DNA of 64,000 nt from contig NZ_SMKK01000004.1 of assembly GCF_004348425.1 (NCBI RefSeq), positions 34,078-98,077 on the forward strand, in the 5' to 3' direction. Numbering within the stretch: the stretch's first letter is position 1; each line of letters starts with the position of its first letter. This document shows, in pieces, positions 39,857 to 50,900 of this stretch. This DNA is from Actinomadura sp. 7K507 (GTDB lineage: Bacteria > Actinomycetota > Actinomycetes > Streptosporangiales > Streptosporangiaceae). A program made the position numbers and the translations under genes. A model generated the notes under the pieces. It was not told the origin of the DNA. It was given only the letters and a program-made list of their open reading frames with translations, and searched no databases.

Positions 39857-42676
39857 ATGGTTCTGGTCGGCAGGGAGAACGAACTGGGATCCCTGAAAAA
39901 CCTGTTCGCGAACTTCTCGGGGGGCTCGGTAGTGGTGATTAGCGGGGGAATAGCCACCGGTAAGACGGCTCTCCTGCGCACCGCCGGTGAGTGGGCCGCC
40001 GAGTCCGGCGGCCTCACGCTCGGCGCGGTCGCCTCCCGGAGCGAACGCGACCTGCCGCTGGGGGTGCTGGAACAGCTGTTCCGAAGTCCCGGCCTGCCGC
40101 GCGAGAGCGCGGAGCGGGCGATGCGATGGCTGGACGCCCACGGCCTGAGCGCCGGCGCGCCCGAACCCGTGGCCGGGCCGGACGGCGAGGCCGTCGTCCA
40201 GGTCCCCGCCCGCGTCCTGCGCGGGATGCTGGGGATTCTCCGCGACCTGCTGGAGGACCGGCCCGTCGTGCTCAGTGTCGACGACGCGCACCACGCCGAC
40301 GTGCCGTCCCTGCAATGCCTGCTGTACCTGGTCCGCCGGTTGCGGGGCGCGCGCCTGCACGTCCTCTTCGGCGAGTGCTCCCATTCGAACGGGGCGAGCG
40401 CCCTGATGCGCAGCGAGTTCCTCCGGGAGCCGCTGTTCCGGCGGATACGGCTGGAGCCGCTGTCCCGGACGTGCCTCGCCGAGATGGCGGCCGCGCATCT
40501 GCACGAGCGCCCGCCGTACGACCTGGTCACCGAACTGTACGAGGCGAGCGCGGGCTACCCGATGCTGGCGCAGGCCTTCCTGGACGATCACCGCGACGGC
40601 TCGTTCCGGTGGCCGGGCGCGACGGGGGGTGAGGCGTTCGGCCGTGCCGTCCTCGATTTCCTCTACCGGCACGAAAGCCCGGTCGTCGAGTTGGCACGTG
40701 CCATCGCCGTGCTGAACAAGCCGGTGTCGCCCCTGCTGCTCGCCGGTGTCCTGGACATCGGCGTCGATGCCTGCCGCCAGGTCGTCCACCTGCTGACGAC
40801 GGCGAAGGTGCTGGCGGACGGCCGGTTCCGGCACGAGGCGTTCCGAGCCGCGGTGCTCGAGGGCACGCCGTCCAGCACGCGCCGGGCCGCCCACGCGAGG
40901 ATCGCCGACCTGCTGCACAACGAGGGCTTCCCGGCGGTGGAGGTGGCGGCGCACATCGTCGCGGCGGGCCGGCTCGAAGCGCCGTGGGTCGTTCCGATCC
41001 TCCAGGAGGCCGCGGAACACGCGCTCGCCGGTGACGATGTGACCACGTGCATCCACTACCTGCGGGCGGCCCACCAGGTCTGCGACGAACGGCAGCGCGC
41101 CGTGGTGGTGTCCATGCTCGTCGACGCCGAGTGGCGGCTCGATCCCGCCGCCGTCCTGCGGCGGCTGCACGAGTTCTGCACCGTCGGAGAAGGCGGCCCC
41201 GACGAAGGCTCCGACCATTTCATACCGGCCGGCTACCTGCTGTGGCACGGGCGCGTGCGCGAGGCCCTGGCCATCCTGGAGCTGCTGGCGTCCGGCCACG
41301 GGGTCGCGCCGGAGGGTGAGAAGGCGACCACCGTGGATCTGGATGGTCCCGGCCTATGGGGCGCGTATCTGTATCCGGCCCTGTTCAAGCGTCCCCGGCC
41401 CGTGACCTCCCGGCGGCACGATTCCATGCCGGTTCTGCTGAATCCCGAACTGCAAGGGGCCGACGTGATCGCGGCCGAGCTGGTGCACGGGAACCAGCCC
41501 GCGGTGCTCGCGGCCGCCGAGGGACTGCTGCAGCGGTCCCGGCTCAGCGAGCGCATGCTCGCTCCGCTGACCGCCGCGCTCGCCGCCTTCACCTATAACG
41601 ACCGGCTCGCCGAGGCGGCCGGCTGGTGCGACGTGCTGCTCGCCGAGGCCGCGGGCCGGCGCAGCCCGACCTGGCACGCGTTGTTCGCCGCCGAACGGGC
41701 GATGATCCACGCCCGGCAGGGTGAGCTGCAAGCGGCGGAGGAACAGGCGAAGGCCGCGCTCAGCCTGATCTCCCCGCCGAGCTGGGGCGTCGTGGTGGGG
41801 CTGCCGCTGGCGGCGGCGGTCCTCGCGCTGACGGGCAAGGGCGAGCTCGACGAGGCGGCGGCCTACCTCGACGTCCCGGTGCCCGAGGCCTTGTTCCAGA
41901 CCCGGATGGGGCTGCACTACCTCTGCGCGCGCGGCCGCTACCACCTGTCCACGAACCATCCCCATGCCGCGCTGAGCGACTTCCTGGCCTGCGGCCGGCT
42001 GATGGGAGACTGGGGCATCGACCTGCCGGGCGTGGAGGCGTGGCGCAGCGGGGCGGTCGAGGCGTACCTGCAGATCGGAGACCTTTCCGAGGCCAGGGCG
42101 CTCGGTGACGAGCAACTCGCCCTGATCGACCCCCGGCACCTGCGGACGCAGGGGATGGCGTTGCGAGCCCAGGCCGCCACCCGTGACCTGACCGCGCGCA
42201 TCGCCGTGCTGGAGGAAGCGGTCGTATTGCTTCAGGGCTGCGGGGACAAGCTCGAACTCGCCCATGCCCTCGCCGACCTGGGCCGCGCCTGCCTCCTGCT
42301 GGGCGAAGCCAAGCGCGCGCGCAAGCACGCGCGCAAGGCGCTGGCGCTTACCCGGCAATGCGGCGCCAAGGCGCTGGACCAGGGCAGCGGGTTCGATGCG
42401 GCGTCGGCCGGACCGGAGGGCGCCGCGGCATACGCCGACACCGCCCCCGGGCTCAGCGACGCCGAGCGCCGGGTGGCGACCCTCGCCGCCGCAGGCCACA
42501 CCAACAGGGAGATCTCCGAGAAGCTGTTCGTCACCATCAGCACGGTGGAGCAGCATCTGACGAGGATCTACCGGAAGCTCAACGTGACGCGTTTCGACCT
42601 CCAGGACGCCCTTCAGGACAACGGTGCCGAGCTGACGGACCCGGACTGGTTGAAAATCCTTGTAAAGTGCAGTTAG
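39857..42676 (+). CDS. LAL-family (large ATP-binding, LuxR-type) transcriptional activator
   Basis: This 939-aa regulator has an N-terminal AAA/MalT-like ATPase with Walker A ISGGIATGKTALL at about residues 29-41 and Walker B-like VVLSVDDAHHAD. A long helical repeat region follows, then a C-terminal LuxR HTH (about 870-930: LSDAERRVATLAAAGHTNREISEKLFVTISTVEQHLTRIYRKLNV). LAL proteins are pathway-specific activators of many macrolide and polyene clusters. ATG 39857 follows AGGAG. It probably drives the PKS promoter region at 44652-44941. Its transcript ends at the hairpin at 42692. Confidence 0.93.
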   Translation: MVLVGRENELGSLKNLFANFSGGSVVVISGGIATGKTALLRTAGEWAAESGGLTLGAVASRSERDLPLGVLEQLFRSPGLPRESAERAMRWLDAHGLSAGAPEPVAGPDGEAVVQVPARVLRGMLGILRDLLEDRPVVLSVDDAHHADVPSLQCLLYLVRRLRGARLHVLFGECSHSNGASALMRSEFLREPLFRRIRLEPLSRTCLAEMAAAHLHERPPYDLVTELYEASAGYPMLAQAFLDDHRDGSFRWPGATGGEAFGRAVLDFLYRHESPVVELARAIAVLNKPVSPLLLAGVLDIGVDACRQVVHLLTTAKVLADGRFRHEAFRAAVLEGTPSSTRRAAHARIADLLHNEGFPAVEVAAHIVAAGRLEAPWVVPILQEAAEHALAGDDVTTCIHYLRAAHQVCDERQRAVVVSMLVDAEWRLDPAAVLRRLHEFCTVGEGGPDEGSDHFIPAGYLLWHGRVREALAILELLASGHGVAPEGEKATTVDLDGPGLWGAYLYPALFKRPRPVTSRRHDSMPVLLNPELQGADVIAAELVHGNQPAVLAAAEGLLQRSRLSERMLAPLTAALAAFTYNDRLAEAAGWCDVLLAEAAGRRSPTWHALFAAERAMIHARQGELQAAEEQAKAALSLISPPSWGVVVGLPLAAAVLALTGKGELDEAAAYLDVPVPEALFQTRMGLHYLCARGRYHLSTNHPHAALSDFLACGRLMGDWGIDLPGVEAWRSGAVEAYLQIGDLSEARALGDEQLALIDPRHLRTQGMALRAQAATRDLTARIAVLEEAVVLLQGCGDKLELAHALADLGRACLLLGEAKRARKHARKALALTRQCGAKALDQGSGFDAASAGPEGAAAYADTAPGLSDAERRVATLAAAGHTNREISEKLFVTISTVEQHLTRIYRKLNVTRFDLQDALQDNGAELTDPDWLKILVKCS

Positions 42677-42691
42677 GTGATCGGTCCTTAA

Positions 42692-42708
42692 GCATCCCGG
42701 TGGGATGC
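42692..42708. terminator. hairpin between LAL and DUF5988-like genes
   Basis: GCATCCC-GGT-GGGATGC is a perfect 7-bp stem. It lies 16 bp after the LAL stop and between convergent genes, so it may terminate transcription from both sides. Confidence 0.65.
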
Positions 42709-42756
42709 CGAACCCGTCTCCGCGCCATCCCCCGCGGTCGTCCGGCGGCCTCCTTC

Positions 42757-42996
42757 CTATTCGGCGATTTTCGTGCGCATGGTCCAGCGGAAGACCGGTG
42801 TCTCCCGGTCTTCCGGCCTGCCGATGCGGCGCTCGCGCTCGAAGTGCTCGTAGCCGCCCCGGTGCGGAATCTTGATCGTCTCGCCGGCGGCCGGGGCGCG
42901 CACCCGCCTCGCCGTGGCCGGCAGGTCGTCGGGCCCGCCGACGAGCACGACATCGATGGGATTGCTCCGAGCGGCGTTTTCGTCGAGGCCTTTCAC
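42757..42996 (-). CDS. small DUF5988-like protein of polyketide clusters
   Basis: This 79-aa protein has DVVLVGGPDDLP near the N-terminus, then IKIPHRGGYEHFERE and a C-terminal VFRWTMRTKIAE. This pattern matches small proteins, annotated from memory as DUF5988, that recur beside actinomycete type I PKS genes. Function is unknown. It starts at GTG 42996, 12 bp from the PPTase stop and on the same strand, so the three genes PPTase-metallophosphoesterase-DUF5988 form one leftward operon. Confidence 0.75.
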   Translation of the reverse strand: MKGLDENAARSNPIDVVLVGGPDDLPATARRVRAPAAGETIKIPHRGGYEHFERERRIGRPEDRETPVFRWTMRTKIAE

Positions 42997-43008
42997 CGAA
43001 CGTCCTCC

Positions 43009-43797
43009 TCACGTGTCGTTTCCTCGATGATTCGCGGCGCGATGCGGCGGCGATACCCCGTGACCCCCCTTATTCGCAGGTGCGCGGGACGCCCCGGGGT
43101 TCGGGGTGGCCGCCCCCTGCGGCCCCCAGGCGGCACCGGGCGCGCGGAGTGCGATCGCGGTGATGACGATGTCGGGGCCGGCGAGCCAGCGTCCCGCGAA
43201 GCCCTCGACCCGGCGGCCGCCGGCCAGGGCGTGCCCGGGGACGAGCAGCCGCGCGGTGAAGCGCCCGCGGAGCGGGTCGAAGTCGATGTCGGCGTCCTCG
43301 AAACCGAGCGGGCGGCGGGTCATCGGGAACCACGCCTTGTACACCGACTCCTTCGCGCTGAACAGCAGGCGGTCCCAGCGCACCGCCGGGTACCCGGCCG
43401 TCAGCCGGTCGATCCGGGCCCGCTCCGGCGGGATGGACACCGCCTCCAGTACTCCTGCGGGCAGCGGGCCGTGCGGCTCCGCGTCCACGCCGATAGCCGC
43501 GCACTCGCGGTCGCCGGCGACGGCCGCGGCCCGGTAGCCGTCGCAGTGGGTCATGCTGCCCACCACCCCGGCCGGCCAGCCCGGCGCGCCGCGGATCCCG
43601 GGCAGGATGGGGGCGGGCGGCACTCCCAGCCGCCCCAGTGCCTCGCGTGCGCAGGCGCGCACGGTCGCGAACTCCCGGCGCCGCTTGGGCACGGCCTCGG
43701 CCACCAGCGCCTCCTCCTCGGGGAACACGTCGGCGGGGCGGACATCGCCGAAGACCTCCGCGGAACGGACGGACGCGGGCAGCAGGCTCTCGATCAC
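43009..43797 (-). CDS. 4'-phosphopantetheinyl transferase (Sfp/EntD type)
   Basis: This 262-aa enzyme transfers the phosphopantetheine arm from CoA to the serine of carrier proteins. Diagnostic motifs are VVGSMTHCDGYRAAA, AIGVDAEPHGPLP (Mg-binding Asp and Glu) and WDRLLFSAKESVYKAWFP, the W/FSxKESxxK motif. It has a C-terminal Pro/Gly-rich tail of about 35 residues. GTG 43797 overlaps the stop of the metallophosphoesterase gene (GTGA). It should activate the ACPs of the adjacent PKS proteins and the discrete ACP at 61835. Confidence 0.93.
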   Translation of the reverse strand: MIESLLPASVRSAEVFGDVRPADVFPEEEALVAEAVPKRRREFATVRACAREALGRLGVPPAPILPGIRGAPGWPAGVVGSMTHCDGYRAAAVAGDRECAAIGVDAEPHGPLPAGVLEAVSIPPERARIDRLTAGYPAVRWDRLLFSAKESVYKAWFPMTRRPLGFEDADIDFDPLRGRFTARLLVPGHALAGGRRVEGFAGRWLAGPDIVITAIALRAPGAAWGPQGAATPNPGASRAPANKGGHGVSPPHRAANHRGNDT

Positions 43798-44651
43798 ACC
43801 CGGCTCCGCAAGGCGATCTGTACCTCGCTCAAGCCGGGTGCCGGCCGGGGGCGGCGCCGCCATTCGCGCGGGTAGCCCACGGAGACCTCCTGGAAGGGCA
43901 CCCCGTCGCACCAGATCGTGCGGGGTATGTGCAGGTGCCCGTAGACCACGGCCGCAGCGTTGAACCGGCGATGCCAGTCGGCCGTGCGCTCGGTGCCGCA
44001 CCAGAGCGCGAACTCCGGATACCACAGCACGTCCGTGGGCGAGCGCACCAGCGGATAGTGGTTCACCAGCACGGTCGGCAGGGCCGGGTCGAGCTCCGCC
44101 AGGCGCCGCTCGGTCGACTCCACCCGGGTGCGGCACCAGCCGTCCGGGCCGAGGTGCGGGTCGGGGTGCAGCAGGATCTCGTCGGTGCACACCACCCCCG
44201 CGTCGTGGGCCTGCGCCAGCGCGGCCTCCTTGGTGGTGCCGGGCGGCCGGAAGGAGTAGTCGTACAGGACGAACAGCGGCACCACCGCGACCGGACCTCC
44301 CGCGCCCTCCCAGACCGGGTAGGGGTCCTCCGGGGTGATCACGCCGAGGTCGCGGCACAGCTCCACCAGATGGGCGTAGCGGGCCTCTCCGCGCAGCGCC
44401 ACCGGGTCCTCTCGCGGCGTCCACAGTTCGTGGTTTCCGGGCACCCAAACGACCTTCGCGAACCGCCGACTCAGCGTGCGCAACGCCCATTCGATGTCGC
44501 CCATCATCTCCCCGACGTCACCGGCCACCAGCAACCAGTCGTCGTCGTTTCCGGGACGGAGGGAATCGACCAGTGTGCGGTTCTCCGGGAACATGACGTG
44601 CAGATCGCTGATGGCCAGTAGTTTCGGAGATGAGCGCAGAGATCCGGGCAT
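43794..44651 (-). CDS. calcineurin-like metallophosphoesterase, PptH-like
   Basis: This 285-aa binuclear metallophosphoesterase has all family motifs: AISDLH, LVAGDVGE, WVPGNHELW, VLVNHYPL and YGHLH. It is encoded directly upstream of, and overlapping with, a phosphopantetheinyl transferase gene. In Mycobacterium tuberculosis the homologous pair is PptH/PptT, where PptH hydrolyses the phosphopantetheine arm off carrier proteins. I infer the same antagonistic activity here. It is divergent from the PKS gene across a 290-bp promoter region. Confidence 0.85.
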   Translation of the reverse strand: MPGSLRSSPKLLAISDLHVMFPENRTLVDSLRPGNDDDWLLVAGDVGEMMGDIEWALRTLSRRFAKVVWVPGNHELWTPREDPVALRGEARYAHLVELCRDLGVITPEDPYPVWEGAGGPVAVVPLFVLYDYSFRPPGTTKEAALAQAHDAGVVCTDEILLHPDPHLGPDGWCRTRVESTERRLAELDPALPTVLVNHYPLVRSPTDVLWYPEFALWCGTERTADWHRRFNAAAVVYGHLHIPRTIWCDGVPFQEVSVGYPREWRRRPRPAPGLSEVQIALRSRV

Positions 44652-44941
44652 TTGGCGACGGTATCCGGTGCGCGTTGTGAGCGGAACCCTTGTTTCGGCC
44701 GCCCGGCAATCTGGGGTTGCAATATCTCCCCGTAGGGGGCGGCCATTTCCGCTAGGGGTGACCGTCTATCCGTCGGAGCCGCACAGCGCGTTGGCGACGC
44801 GGTCGATTTCTGGGGTGCCCGCGCATTGCGGTACGGCATGGAACGCCAGTTACATTGCCCGCAGGCCCTGCTGCCCGTCCATTGTCCAGCCGCGAACACC
44901 GCGGACGCGGGCAGTGCGCGTGGCGGTTGAATTGGAGTGTC
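44652..44941. promoter_or_regulatory. divergent promoter region of the PKS and PPTase operons
   Basis: This 290-bp region has no supported gene between the leftward metallophosphoesterase/PPTase/DUF5988 operon and the rightward PKS. It contains the short dyad CCCC-GTA-GGGG at 44728-44738 and a second TAGGGG at 44753-44758, possible activator-binding elements for the LAL or SARP protein. No confident -10/-35 pair was assigned. Confidence 0.5.
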
Positions 44942-47900
44942 GTGACCGTAACCGGAGAAACAGCCGAATCCACGATGCGGGCCGGCCGTGGCGGCCCGGT
45001 CGCCATCGTGGGACTGTCGTGCCGCATGCCGGGCGCCGCAGGCCCCGAAGAATTCTGGCGCCTCCTGCGCAGCGGGACCGAGGCGGTCGGGGAGGCGCCC
45101 GAACGGCGGCTGGCCACCGGCACGCTGTGCGATCTGAGCCGGCTGGACGTCCCGCCGGGAGCGCGGCGAGGCGGGTTCCTCGACCGGATCGACGGGTTCG
45201 ACGCCGCGTTCTTCGGCATCTCCCCGCGCGAGGCGGCCGTCATCGATCCCCGGCAGCGCCTGATGCTGGAACTGGCGTGGGAGGGGCTGGAAGACGCGGG
45301 AATCGTCCCGCGGAGCCTGCGCGGCGGCGGGACGGGCGTCTTCGTGGGCGCCATCGGGGACGACTACGCGAGCCTGGTTACGCGCTACGGGACCGGCACG
45401 ATCACGCAGCACACCGCGACCGGGTTGAACCGCGGCATCATCGCCAACCGCGTCTCCTACACGCTCGGCCTCGGCGGCCCCAGCGTGACGGTCGACACCG
45501 GGCAGTCGTCGTCCCTGGTGGCGGTGCACATGGCCGCCGCGAGCGTGCGCAGGGGCGAGTCGGACCTGGCGCTGGCCGGCGGAGTCAACATCGCCATCAC
45601 CCCGGACGGGTTCATCGCGGCCGACCGGTTCGGCGGCCTGTCTCCGGACGGACGCTGCCACACCTTCGACGCCCGGGCGAACGGGTACGTGCGCGGTGAG
45701 GGCGGCGCGGTCGTCGTCCTCAAGCCGCTGGACCGCGCGCTGGCCGACGGTGACGAGATCTACTGCGTCATCCGCGGCAGCGCGGTCAACAACGACGGCG
45801 CGGGGGAAGGGCTGACGGTCCCGGAGCAGGCCGGGCAGGAGGAGGCCGTCCGCCTTGCCTGCCGCCACGCCGCGGTCGGCCCGGCGGACGTCCAGTACGT
45901 GGAACTGCACGGCACCGGAACAAGGGCGGGGGATCCCGTCGAGGCCGCGGCCCTCGGCGCGGCGCTCGGCGTCCCGGTCGCGTCGCAGGGGGCGCGCCGC
46001 CCGCTGGCGGTCGGCTCGGTCAAGACCAACATCGGGCACCTGGAAGGCGCGGCCGGGATCGCGGGGCTGGTCAAGACCGTCCTGTGCATCCGGCACCGCG
46101 AACTGGTGCCCAGCCTCCATTTCGAACGCCCCCACCCGCGCATCCCCCTGGACCGCCTCAACCTCCGCGTGCAGGACGCGGCGGGCCCCTGGCCTCAGCC
46201 GTCCCGTCCTCTCGTGGCGGGCGTGAGTTCTTTCGGCATGGGCGGCACCAACTGCCATGTCGTGCTGGCCGAACCGGACGTCACGGAGTCCACGCCCGAG
46301 GCCGGCCACTCCGCCGGGGTCCGTCCCTTCCTGGTGTCGGCCCGGAGCGAGCGCGCGCTGCGCGCGCAGGCCCGGCAGTTGCGGGAGCATCTGGACACCG
46401 CCGGTCCGCGACCGGCCGACCTCGCCCACTCGCTCGCCACGACCCGCTCGGCGTTCGAGTACCGCGCGGCGGTCCTCGCCGACGACGCCGCGGGCCTGGC
46501 GGGCGGGCTCGACGCCGTCGCGCGCGGCGTCCCGGCACCGGCCGTGGTCCGCGGCGGGGCCACCGGAGGGCGGGTCGCCTTCCTGTTCGCGGGCGGCGGG
46601 ACGCAGCGCCTCGGCATGGGACGGGACCTTCATGGCGCCCACCCGCTCTTCGCCCGGTCGTTCGACGAGGCATGCGTACACCTGGACCGCCACCTGGACC
46701 GCCGGGTGCGGGACGTGGTGTTCGCCGAACGAGGATCGGGCGAGGCGGCGCTGCTCGACGAGACCCTGTACACCCAGGTCGGGCTGTTCGCGCTGGAGGT
46801 GGCGCTGTTCCGGCTGCTGGAGTCGTGGGGGGTCCGCCCGGACTACCTGATGGGCCACTCCAACGGAGAGGTGATCGCCGCCCATTGCGCGGGCGTCCTC
46901 TCGCTGGAGGACGCCTGCGCGCTGGCCGCCGTGCGGGCCCGCCTGATGCAGGCGCTCCCCGAGGACGGGGCGATGGTGTCGGTCGAGGCGTCCGAGGACG
47001 ATGTGGCCCCCCTGGTCGCCGAGCACGGGTCCCGGGTGTCGATCGCCGTCGTCAACGCGCCGATGGCGACCGTCGTCTCCGGCGACGAGGAGGCCGTGCT
47101 GGACATCGCGGCGTCCTGGAAGGAGCGGGGACGCAAGACCAAGCGGCTCCGGATGAGCCGCGCGGCGCACTCCCCGCACACCGAGAGCATGCTGGAGGAG
47201 TTCGAGGCGTTCGCGCGGCGGCTGACGTTCCGCCCGCCGCGGATCCCGATCGTGTCCAACGTGACCGGGCGGGTCGCCGCGGACGACGAGGTCTGCGCGC
47301 CGGGTTACTGGGCCCGGCACGTGCGCCGCACCGTCCGGTTCATGGACGGGATGCGCACCCTCGAAGCCGCGGGCGTCTCCACGTACCTGGAGCTCGGACC
47401 GGGCGGCGAGATGTCGGCGATCGGCCGCGAGTGCGTCGACCCCGCCGCGGCCGGGTTCGTGCCCGCCTTGCGCGACGACCGCCCCGAGCCGCGCACGCTG
47501 CTCGGTGCGGTGGCCGAGCTGTCGGTGCGGGGCGCGGAGGTGGACTGGGAGGCCGTGCTCGCCGGGAAGGGCGGGCGCCGCATCCCGCTGCCCACCTACC
47601 CGTTCCAGCGCGAGCGGCACTGGCTGAGGCCGCCCGCCGCAGGGGAGCCGGACGAGCCCTCCACGCCGGCGGAACCCGCGCCCGCCGAGGTGGGCGCGGA
47701 CCACGACGACGACCGCCCCGCCGGCGGGCTCGCGATGCTCGACGTGGTCCGCGCCGAAGCGGCGACCGTGCTGGGCTACGACCGGCCGGAGGCGGTGGAG
47801 CCGCAGTGGACGTTCCGCGACCTCGGCTTCGATTCGCTGACGGCGGTCGAGCTGCGCACCCGGCTGGCGCGGACGACAGGGCTGCCCCTGCCCTCGACGG

Positions 47901-50900
47901 TGCTGTTCGACCATCCCTCGCCCGAGGGGCTCGCACGGCACCTGGCCGAGCGGGCCGCGGGATCGCCGGACCCGGAGCCGGGCGCGGCCCCCGCCGCGGC
48001 GGCCGCGGCGGGCGAGCCCGTCGCGATCGTCGCCATGGCCTGCCGGTTTCCCGGAGGGGTCCGTTCCCCCGAGGACCTGTGGGAGCTCGTCGCGGCGGGC
48101 CGTGACGCGATCTCCGGTTTCCCGGACGACCGCGGCTGGGACCTTGCGGCCCTGCACGCCCCCGACCCGAACCGGTCCGGCACCACCTACGCCACCGCGG
48201 GCGGGTTCGTCCGGGACGCGGGCGGCTTCGATCCCGACCCGTTCGGGATCTCGCCCCGCGAGGCGGCGGCGATGGACCCCCAGCAGCGCCTGCTGCTGGA
48301 GACCTCCTGGGAGGTCCTCGAACGGGCGGGGATCGATCCGATGTCCCTCAAGGGCAGCCGCACCGGCGTGTTCGTCGGCGGCACCCACCAGGAGTACGGC
48401 CCGCGGTTGCACGAGGCCGGTGACGACGCCGAGGGCTACCTGCTGACCGGGACCGCCGCCAGCGTCATGTCCGGCCGGATCGCGTACGTGTTCGGCCTGG
48501 AGGGGCCCGCCGTCACCGTGGACACGGCGTGCTCGTCGTCGCTGGTCGCCTTGCACCAGGCGTGCCAGGCGGTGCTGCGCGGGGAGTGCGACCGGGCGCT
48601 GGCCGCGGGCGTCACGGTGATGTCCACCCCCGGGATGTTCGTCGAGTTCGGCCGGCAGCGGGGCCTGGCACCCGACGGCCGGTGCAAGCCCTTCGCCGCC
48701 TCGGCCGACGGGACGAGCTGGGCGGAGGGCGCCGCCGTGGTCCTCGTCGAGCCGCTGTCGGTGGCGAGGCGCGAGGGCCATCGCGTGCTGGCGACGGTGG
48801 CCGGGTCGGCGACCAACCAGGACGGGGCGAGCAACGGGCTGACGGCGCCGAGCGGCCCGTCCCAGCGCCGGGTGATCGCCCAGGCCCTCGCGGCGGCCGG
48901 GCTGGCGCCGGACGAGGTGGACGCGGTGGAGGCGCACGGGACGGGCACCGCCCTGGGCGACCCGATCGAGGCCCGGGCGCTCCTCGCGGCCTACGGCCGG
49001 GACCGCGACCGGCCGCTCCGGCTGGGATCGGTCAAATCGAACATCGGCCACACCCAGGCCGCGGCCGGGCTGGCGGGCGTGATCAAGATGGTCGAGGCGA
49101 TGCGGCACGGGACGCTGCCGCGTACGCTCCACGTCGACGCGCCCACGCCCCACGTCGACTGGTCGGCGGGCAGGATGGCGCTGCTGACCGAGCCGGCCGG
49201 CTGGCCCGCCGCCGCCGGCCGTCCGCGCCGCGCGGCGGTGTCCTCGTTCGGCATCAGCGGCACCAACGCCCACGTGATCCTGGAGGAGCCCCCGGCCGGA
49301 ACGGTGGACGAGCCGGACGCCTCCGCGCGGGAGCGGCCGGGCGGCGTGGTACCACTGGCCGTGTCGGCGAAGAGCGAGCAGGCGTTGCGGGCACAGGCGC
49401 GCAGGCTGCGCGAGCACGTGGCCGCATCCCCGGACCTGAGCCCCCTGGACGTCGCGTACTCGCTGGCCACCACCAGGGCGGGCCTGGAGCAGCGCGGGGT
49501 GGTCCTGGCCGGGGACCGTGCCGGGATGATGGCCGGGCTGGCGGCTCTCGCCGACGGCGACGCCAGCTCCGCCGTCATCCGGGCGGAGGCCCGCCACGGC
49601 CGCGTCGCCGTGCTGTTCTCCGGCCAGGGATCGCAACGGCCCGGCATGGGCCGCGAGCTCTACGAGGCGCTCCCCGTCTTCTCGGCCGCCTTCGACGAGG
49701 CCTGCGCGCACCTGGACCCCCTGCTGGAGCGCCCGCTGCGCGACGTCGTGTTCGCCGAGCCGGGACGGCCCGGGGCCGAGCTGCTCGACCGGACGGACTA
49801 CGCCCAGCCCGGACTGTTCGCCCTTGAGACGGCCCTGTTCCGGACGGCCGAGGCGTGGGGCCTCCGCCCCGACTTCGTGGCCGGTCATTCGATCGGCGAG
49901 CTGACCGCCGCCCACGTGGCCGGGATCCTCTCGCTGGAGGACGCGTGCGCGCTGGTGGCGGCGCGCGGCGCGCTGATGGGGCGGCTGCCCGCCGGCGGCG
50001 CCATGGCGGCGGTCCAGGCCACGGCGGAGGAGGCGGGCCGGCTGCTGGAGGAGCGCGGCGGGCGCGCGTCGATCGCCGCGGTCAACGGCCCGGCGTCGGT
50101 CGTGATCTCCGGTGACGAGCCCGTCGTGGCCGAGATCACCGGCGCCTTCCGCGCCCAGGGCCGCAGGACGAAGCGGCTCACGGTCTCGCACGCCTTCCAT
50201 TCCCCGCGCATGGAGCCGATGCTGGCCGAGTTCGGCGAGATCGCCGAGCGGCTGTCGTACCGGCCACCGCGGATACCCGTCATGTCCAACCTGACCAGCG
50301 CGCCGGGGACGGCCGAGGAGATGTGCTCGCCCGGGTACTGGGTCGAGCACGTGCGGCGCCCGGTGCTGTTCGCCGCCGGCGTGGACCGGCTGGCGGGGGA
50401 GGGCGTCACGCGGCTGGTGGAGCTCGGCCCCGACGGCACCCTGGCCGCCCTGGCCGAGGAGGTCCTCGCCAGCCGGGACGGAGGTGCGGAAGCCCTCGCC
50501 GTACCAGTGCTCCACCGGGACCGGCCCGAGCCGGAATCCTTCACGGCGGCCCTCGCCCGGCTGCAGGCGCACGGCGTGCCGCTCGACTGGGAGGGGGTCT
50601 TCGCAGGTTCCGGGGCCCGCCGGGTCGAGCTGCCCACCTACCCGTTCCAGCACCGCAGGTTCTGGGCGCCGGTGCCGCGCGCCGCCGCGTCCGCGGCCGA
50701 GCTGGGACTGGACGGAGCCGATCACCCGCTGCTGGGCGCCGCGACCAGGCGAGCCGGCGACGACGCCGTGACGCTGCACGGCCACCTCTCGCTGCGCACC
50801 CACCCCTGGCTGGCCGACCACGTCGTCGCGGGGGTGCCGATGGTGCCCGCGACCGCCCTGGTCGACATGGCGCTGCGCGCCGCCGAGGAGACCGGCTGCG

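Noticed and set aside
45491..45520. Loading KS taken as an inactive or mis-sequenced ketosynthase because Cys is missing.
   Set aside because: VDTGQSSS is the established KSQ signature of loading modules, so the Gln is expected, not an error.
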